A stretch of DNA of 10,000 nucleotides. Origin: Candidatus Hydrogenedens sp. (lineage in GTDB: Bacteria > Hydrogenedentota > Hydrogenedentia > Hydrogenedentales > Hydrogenedentaceae). Below, one piece after another: positions 5,497 to 10,000 of this stretch. How positions within the stretch are numbered: position 1 is the first letter of the stretch; each line of letters opens with the position of its first letter. The notes beneath the pieces were generated by a model. That model was given only the letters and a program-made list of their open reading frames with translations. It had not been told where the DNA came from and searched no databases. Made by a program: the position numbers and the translations under genes. The DNA is taken from assembly GCA_020216745.1 (NCBI GenBank), contig JAIWNQ010000106.1, positions 1 through 10,000 of the forward strand. Direction: 5' to 3'.

Positions 5497-7575
5497 CTAT
5501 TGTGATGTTTGAGAACTCTGTTGTGGTTCTGATGTGCTGGGAGTGATTGTTATTTGAGTTGATTCTGGTGCAGGTGTTGGCTGTTGTTCTGTTTCTTTTG
5601 ACTCTGTCGGCTGTTCGGTTGATGTTTCTGCATTTGGTTGATCTTGTTCAGTTGATGATTGTGTCTGTTGTTCTTCAGGTGGTTTGGGTGATTCTTCTGG
5701 TTTCGGTTCACGGGCTTTAGCGAGGGCGTTCTTAATCTCTTCCCAACGTTCTTTTGCAAGCTGTACAACTGCTTTATAGCGTGGTACTGTCGAAACAATA
5801 CTTTCTTGTGGTCCTTGCCCGACAGAGAAGTTTAATGGCTCACTATCGGTTATATTAAACTGCATATTGACTTCGGGTGTAAATGAATTCCATGCAAGGT
5901 CAGGCCGAATATCCAATGCCTGTAGTCCATTTATGCTATTCAAGAAGTTCATAACATTGTCGTTTATCAGCTTGGTCTCTTTTCCATCTGCCAACAATAT
6001 CCATTCGCCACCTTCTCCCTTCTTAATCGTCTGTGTCACATCATTTTCTTTTATATCAATGGATGTCACTTTATCAGGTGAAAAATCTAAAATTTTTAAT
6101 TCATAAACGTCTCTGGGTTTTAACAAAATCTTATTAGCATCAGTACGGTTAACTACGAGACGTTGGGGTTTATCGTCAAGCATTACATAGACACCATCAA
6201 TTGTCCGTGCATTACCTGCTAATTTCAGGATATGCATTTCGTCTCCAGCTTTAAATGTTACTGTTTTATTAAACTCTCCGACATCTGCGTCGTTATCAGC
6301 GTAATCTGCGGACTTCCAACTTGCTAAAGCGGATATTAATGTGTTCAGGGTTGATACTTGAATATTCAGATCAATAGCTGGTTCAAGAACTTTAAAGTCG
6401 CTACCTTCTTTCTTAACTACAACTTTACCTTCTGGTTGTTCGATAGTAACCTGTTCAATTTTTTCCTTATCAAGATTTAACGAAGGCAGGTCAAACAAGT
6501 CTTGACCTTTCGGGAAAATCTGTTCAAATGTATACTTGCTAACCTCATAAACAATATCTTCTTGATTAGTAGCAATACGGACATATCCATTTTGTGCAGG
6601 ATTAGGTCTTCCAGCCTCAATCACAACATCCGCATCACCATCCCTTGAGATAGTTAATTTAAACGTGGGTGGTTCAAGTCCCCAATCTGCTTTTTTAGCA
6701 GGGTCTACTATAGATGTAGCCATTAGATTTGAAAAGCGACCTAATAAATTTTGTAATCCCGTCTCTTTGAATTTTTCACCCGTTCCACCTTGGGCAAGAA
6801 CCCACTCATATTCTTTTTTCTTTGCTTGCTGTTCTCCCTCTTTTGTTCCCTCTTTTGTTCCTTCGTTGGTTCCCTCATTCACGTTCTCTTGTTCCTGAGG
6901 AACTTCTTTTTCTTTCTTTTCAAAGAGCAGTTTCTTATCAGGCATTTCATAAGCAAGTCGGGTAATTTTATCCTTCTCAATTTTTAATATATCTTTATCT
7001 AACCAGTGATCTGCGGTTGGTGCTTTGTCAACCTCATCCCCATAGATGCCAGCCTCCTGACGGAAATTAACACCACCGTCATAGATTTTTCGTTCACCAG
7101 CTTTACGGACAAAAGTCAATTGATAACTTGGAGATTTGCCAACTAATAATTTTAATGCTGGTTCACCTGTAGCGGAAGTATATACATCCACGTGAAATGC
7201 CTGATCATCTTTTAAATTATAGTCTGCTAAAGCATCGTCTGTGGGAACTTCTGCTCGCATTTCACCTTGAAGTTTGACAATTTTATCCAAATACTCTTCT
7301 ACCGTCTCTTTTTTTGCAGGTGAATTAAAATGACTGCTTACACGCCATTTATCACCGTCTTTTACGATAACTACTTTTTCATCTGGTTTTGCACCTGCAT
7401 AAAGTTCTAATTTAACAATACTACTTAGAGACAGGCTTTCAGGAATAAGTTTTTCAAATCTTGCCTGCTCAATAATCGAAGGACGTTGCGTTTCTTTGGT
7501 TTGTCTTAAGAACACAAGCACGACCAAGACAACCAGGATAGCAACAAGTATTATTAACATTTTCTTTACATTCAT
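5497..7575 (-). CDS. Membrane-anchored DUF4340 protein, partner of the GldFG-type transporter
   Basis: The 692-residue protein has one N-terminal membrane segment (6-23) after a short basic start, so the rest is expected on the outer face of the cytoplasmic membrane. It matches DUF4340 (PF14238), a family of unknown function usually coded right after GldG-type genes. A similar unit (a short strand pattern, a charged hairpin leading to a tryptophan or equivalent, then a helix) appears about four times: near 53-105, 204-312, 373-427 and 503-556. The second unit carries an insertion with an EGTN/EGTK tandem repeat (234-247). The last 70 residues (about 622-692) are low-complexity, rich in Pro, Glu, Gln, Ser and Thr, and probably disordered. 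The start at 7575 has GAGGAGG 8 nt upstream (7590-7584). It follows the transporter gene by 77 nt with no terminator and ends 25 nt before one, so it is the last gene of that operon. Confidence 0.87.
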   Translation of the reverse strand: MNVKKMLIILVAILVVLVVLVFLRQTKETQRPSIIEQARFEKLIPESLSLSSIVKLELYAGAKPDEKVVIVKDGDKWRVSSHFNSPAKKETVEEYLDKIVKLQGEMRAEVPTDDALADYNLKDDQAFHVDVYTSATGEPALKLLVGKSPSYQLTFVRKAGERKIYDGGVNFRQEAGIYGDEVDKAPTADHWLDKDILKIEKDKITRLAYEMPDKKLLFEKKEKEVPQEQENVNEGTNEGTKEGTKEGEQQAKKKEYEWVLAQGGTGEKFKETGLQNLLGRFSNLMATSIVDPAKKADWGLEPPTFKLTISRDGDADVVIEAGRPNPAQNGYVRIATNQEDIVYEVSKYTFEQIFPKGQDLFDLPSLNLDKEKIEQVTIEQPEGKVVVKKEGSDFKVLEPAIDLNIQVSTLNTLISALASWKSADYADNDADVGEFNKTVTFKAGDEMHILKLAGNARTIDGVYVMLDDKPQRLVVNRTDANKILLKPRDVYELKILDFSPDKVTSIDIKENDVTQTIKKGEGGEWILLADGKETKLINDNVMNFLNSINGLQALDIRPDLAWNSFTPEVNMQFNITDSEPLNFSVGQGPQESIVSTVPRYKAVVQLAKERWEEIKNALAKAREPKPEESPKPPEEQQTQSSTEQDQPNAETSTEQPTESKETEQQPTPAPESTQITITPSTSEPQQSSQTSQ
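6835..6876 (-). repeat. In-frame 12-nt tandem repeat in the DUF4340 gene
   Basis: Three 12-nt units (6841-6852, 6853-6864, 6865-6876) plus a half unit (6835-6840) encode EGTN-EGTK-EGTK-EG. The units differ at only a few bases, and the length keeps the reading frame. It lies in a charged, probably flexible loop (residues 220-256). Confidence 0.85.
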
Positions 7576-7583
7576 AATTTTAT

Positions 7584-7590
7584 CCTCCTC
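7584..7590 (-). promoter_or_regulatory. Shine-Dalgarno of the DUF4340 gene
   Basis: GAGGAGG lies 8 nt before the ATG at 7575. It gives independent translation initiation inside the operon. Confidence 0.75.
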
Positions 7591-7652
7591 AAACGTATGT
7601 CCTATTCTAATTTATAACTTCATGTTCTTTATTTGTACCTAATTTCAATGAA

Positions 7653-10000
7653 CTACTTTTCCGAATTTGCAATTTGAGCCATCGTATAAGCGAGTCGAGA
7701 ACGACGGCGAATAACATATACAGCGATACCAACTGCTATAACGATAGCATTTGATAATGTATAATTGACAGTCCGCCAGAACATTTTCTGACTGTCTGTC
7801 GGTTTTTCAATAGTGCGGTCAATAGGTTTCCGACCACGGACATTTACCAGGTCCTCTGTGAGTGAAACAGCGTCAACACAATTTAAGAATAGGTCAAGGT
7901 TCCCTGCTTGTAGGAAGTTTTTACGGAACATTTCAGAGCAACCTAACAAAATCATTTTTGAAGGTTTAGGCTCGATGTTTGGAGCAGGTGCTTCTGGTTC
8001 TGAATCATCTGGCGGAACAGGCTCACCTGGACGTGGTTGCGGTTTAGGCCAAGCAGGCCGTTCTTTCCCTGCAAAAGCATCTGGGAACTGACCTTCTAAC
8101 ATGACCATCAAAGGATAACGTTTGCGAGCTGAAAGTGGAGGCGGTTCAAATGATTTAGCACTAAGTTTTTCACCTGCAGGAACAGTCCATGCTTTTTCAC
8201 TGGTAAACATGATAGGTTTATATTTTATCCCCAACTCTTTTAGCTTCTGTTCATTCAATTCAACATGTGTGCCCCATAGATAGAAAACAGCAGATAGACG
8301 ATTTGTAATGGATGTTTCCTGGTCCATGGACTCGTTAGTAACGAGAATATGCATTGGAAGTCGGAATGGTTGACCGACTAATTGAGATAGTAAGTCACCA
8401 CCACCTTGCACATTTAAAGTAACACTGTTTTCATCCATCAAAATATCTTCGCTTACTTTCAAACCATAGTTTTCAATTAACGGATTGATTTCTGGTTTCT
8501 CTTCTCGTTTAGAAATGGTATTACCGCGAGATGTAGCACGATAATCCCATTCGTAGGTTTGGACTGCAAGCACAACAGATTTGCCAGACCGCAATGCACG
8601 GTTAATCTCCCAGCGTTGGCGGTCATTCAAACTTCTTGGGTTTACTACAACCAATGTATCATACTCATCAGGGAGAGGACTTTCTTTTGTCATCTCTACC
8701 CGACGAACATCATACTTCTCCTGTCTTAGAATTTCTTCCAAATAAACATACGGGTCTTCACTTTGGGGAATTTGTTGCCCCATCTGTTGCAACATCTGAC
8801 GCATTTGTGGGTCGATGTTGATGGCTTCCTTTGGAGCTACTAAGGCAATAATAGGTGATTTGGTTCTTGTCAACTTATACACCGTGCTTACTATCCGATA
8901 TTCCAGTTCCTGAATAGATTCTGGCATAATCTGCGGAATGACTTCTTCGGGCTTATCTTTGTACGCCACACCTATTGAAGAATAGACCAACTTGTTGGTA
9001 ATTTCATCCTGACTAATCGCACGTACATTAAACGGTTTTACTCCTTTATCCAATAATCGACGTTCTACTGTTTCCTCTTCAGTTTCATTCTTCTTCTTGT
9101 CGGGATTAAACATTTCATCCTGATCCGCATACAGATTTGCCACATCCAAATAAATTGTCTTGTAATCCAATTTGCCATTCGCCGAAATTTTTAACTCTTC
9201 AAGTTTATCCTTGATATTTTGCTCTAAATCCTTCATAGCAGTTGGCATACTTTCACGCGGACTGATATACACATTTATCTGAACAGGCACTTCGACCTGC
9301 CTTAGAATTTTTGCTGAAGATTCCGAAACGGTATAAATCTTGTCTTCTGTTAGGTCAAATCGTTTCAAACTGGTTCCGACCATCAAGAAGTTAAACATCA
9401 ATCCAATAGCCACACAAACCGCAACCGCTACGGTAAACATCAATTTCGCCCCTGGTCGATTTCGCTGGTCAATATACATCACATTCAGAACAAGAAACAA
9501 CACAGTCCAGACAAGGAAGAAAATAACATCTGCAAGGTCAATAACCCCCTTCGTAAATGAACTAAAATGCTTGAAAACACCTAATAAATTGGATAACAAA
9601 GAACCGATTCCAGGTAGTTTATCGTCAATATAAGATGCGATAAATGAAGTCCCTACCAGAAATACAAGCAGACACGTCAAAAGTGTTACAACAAAGGCTA
9701 CTATCTGGTCTTTACAAAAACCAGAAAAGAAAATCCCCAATGCTAAAAAACATCCCGCCATCAGCAAGGTTCCAAGGTAACCACCGATAATAGCCCCCAC
9801 ATCAGGACTACCTAAATTCATAAGCATCAGGGGCACCGTAAATGTTGCAGCAAGAGAGATAGCAAATACTGTCAACGCAGAGAAAAACTTACCTAAAACC
9901 AGTTCACTTGCTTTCATAGGAAATGTTAACAGCATTTCCCATGTGTTTTCCTTCCGTTCCTCTGCCCAGAGTCGCATCGTAATCGCAGGAATAAACACAC
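7653..10000 (-). CDS. ABC-2 permease fused to a GldG-type periplasmic domain (GldF-GldG fusion), N-terminus outside the window
   Basis: The visible 781 residues (numbered from the codon at 9998-9996, a GTG that is internal valine, not a start) begin inside a permease. FIPAITMRLWAEERKENTWE is the ABC-2 segment after the first membrane helix, and SELVLGKF (31-38) follows. Membrane segments are seen at about 37-60, 68-93, 98-122, 156-176 and 186-207. From about 211 (LKRFDLTEDKIYTVSESSAK) the protein becomes a GldG / ABC_transp_aux (PF09822) domain, ending in GNLDLFLNCVDAVSLTEDL (699-717) and a last membrane helix (about 748-764) with a basic tail. A proline- and acid-rich linker (646-680) interrupts the late part. 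In Bacteroidota GldF and GldG are separate proteins that pair with the ATPase GldA in gliding; in other phyla the module is widespread and its substrate unknown. Missing are the first helix and some tens of residues. An ATPase gene is expected just upstream, beyond the right edge. Confidence 0.9.
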   Translation of the reverse strand, partial: VFIPAITMRLWAEERKENTWEMLLTFPMKASELVLGKFFSALTVFAISLAATFTVPLMLMNLGSPDVGAIIGGYLGTLLMAGCFLALGIFFSGFCKDQIVAFVVTLLTCLLVFLVGTSFIASYIDDKLPGIGSLLSNLLGVFKHFSSFTKGVIDLADVIFFLVWTVLFLVLNVMYIDQRNRPGAKLMFTVAVAVCVAIGLMFNFLMVGTSLKRFDLTEDKIYTVSESSAKILRQVEVPVQINVYISPRESMPTAMKDLEQNIKDKLEELKISANGKLDYKTIYLDVANLYADQDEMFNPDKKKNETEEETVERRLLDKGVKPFNVRAISQDEITNKLVYSSIGVAYKDKPEEVIPQIMPESIQELEYRIVSTVYKLTRTKSPIIALVAPKEAINIDPQMRQMLQQMGQQIPQSEDPYVYLEEILRQEKYDVRRVEMTKESPLPDEYDTLVVVNPRSLNDRQRWEINRALRSGKSVVLAVQTYEWDYRATSRGNTISKREEKPEINPLIENYGLKVSEDILMDENSVTLNVQGGGDLLSQLVGQPFRLPMHILVTNESMDQETSITNRLSAVFYLWGTHVELNEQKLKELGIKYKPIMFTSEKAWTVPAGEKLSAKSFEPPPLSARKRYPLMVMLEGQFPDAFAGKERPAWPKPQPRPGEPVPPDDSEPEAPAPNIEPKPSKMILLGCSEMFRKNFLQAGNLDLFLNCVDAVSLTEDLVNVRGRKPIDRTIEKPTDSQKMFWRTVNYTLSNAIVIAVGIAVYVIRRRSRLAYTMAQIANSEK

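Noticed and set aside
6835..6876. CRISPR-like or regulatory repeat array
   Set aside because: Units are only 12 nt, contiguous without spacers and in frame with the coding sequence; this is a coding minisatellite.
6665..6987. Plus-strand open frames with Ser/Phe-rich or hydrophobic products
   Set aside because: They are the antisense of the Lys/Glu-rich insertion and the 12-nt repeat of the DUF4340 gene; the hydrophobicity is a composition artefact.
9996..9998. GTG at 9998 as the true start of the GldFG fusion
   Set aside because: The residues there match the interior of ABC-2 permeases, after the first membrane helix, and the frame is open to the window edge; the start lies outside.

Overview
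All six genes in this window lie on the minus strand, so transcription runs from the right edge to the left. I see no tRNA, rRNA, insertion sequence, phage gene or CRISPR array. Base composition looks moderately AT-rich (not computed). Most genes have a clear Shine-Dalgarno sequence (AAGGAG or GGAGG, 7-8 nt from the start). The gene content is a GldF/GldG-type transporter fused in one chain, a DUF4340 protein, a DUF1080 sugar-hydrolase-like protein, a Gfo/Idh/MocA oxidoreductase and a UroD-like methyltransferase. Together these suggest a Gram-negative, probably anaerobic bacterium of the Hydrogenedentota / Planctomycetota / Verrucomicrobiota-Lentisphaerota kind. Strong SD use argues against Bacteroidota, where SD motifs are scarce. 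This placement is an inference, not proven by a marker gene.

Right part (10000-5444): an ABC-2 permease fused to a GldG-type periplasmic domain enters from the right edge with its start outside the window. A membrane-anchored DUF4340 protein follows after 77 nt with a strong SD. A textbook intrinsic terminator (hairpin 5444-5472 plus a T-rich tail) closes this transcription unit. The ATPase partner is expected just beyond the right edge.

Middle part (5402-2214): after a possible promoter comes a cytoplasmic Gfo/Idh/MocA oxidoreductase. Thirty-two nt later comes an exported soluble lytic transglycosylase of the Slt70 type, with TPR-like helices and a C-terminal SLT domain. The short gap and weak SD of the second gene suggest co-transcription and perhaps translational coupling.

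Left part (2213-1): an exported protein with two DUF1080 (3-keto-disaccharide hydrolase / LamG-like) domains has its own strong SD and ends in a perfect 13-bp terminator hairpin, with a second weaker hairpin behind it. The last gene, running off the left edge, is a uroporphyrinogen-decarboxylase-superfamily protein that lacks the HemE signature and is more likely a methyltransferase-type member.

Functionally, the right unit is an envelope transport or secretion-like module of unknown substrate. The middle and left genes deal with carbohydrate or cell-wall chemistry. A joint 3-keto-glycoside pathway for the oxidoreductase and the DUF1080 protein is possible, but the two are predicted in different compartments. 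I found no clearly new system; the fused GldF-GldG plus four-repeat DUF4340 module is the most interesting item.
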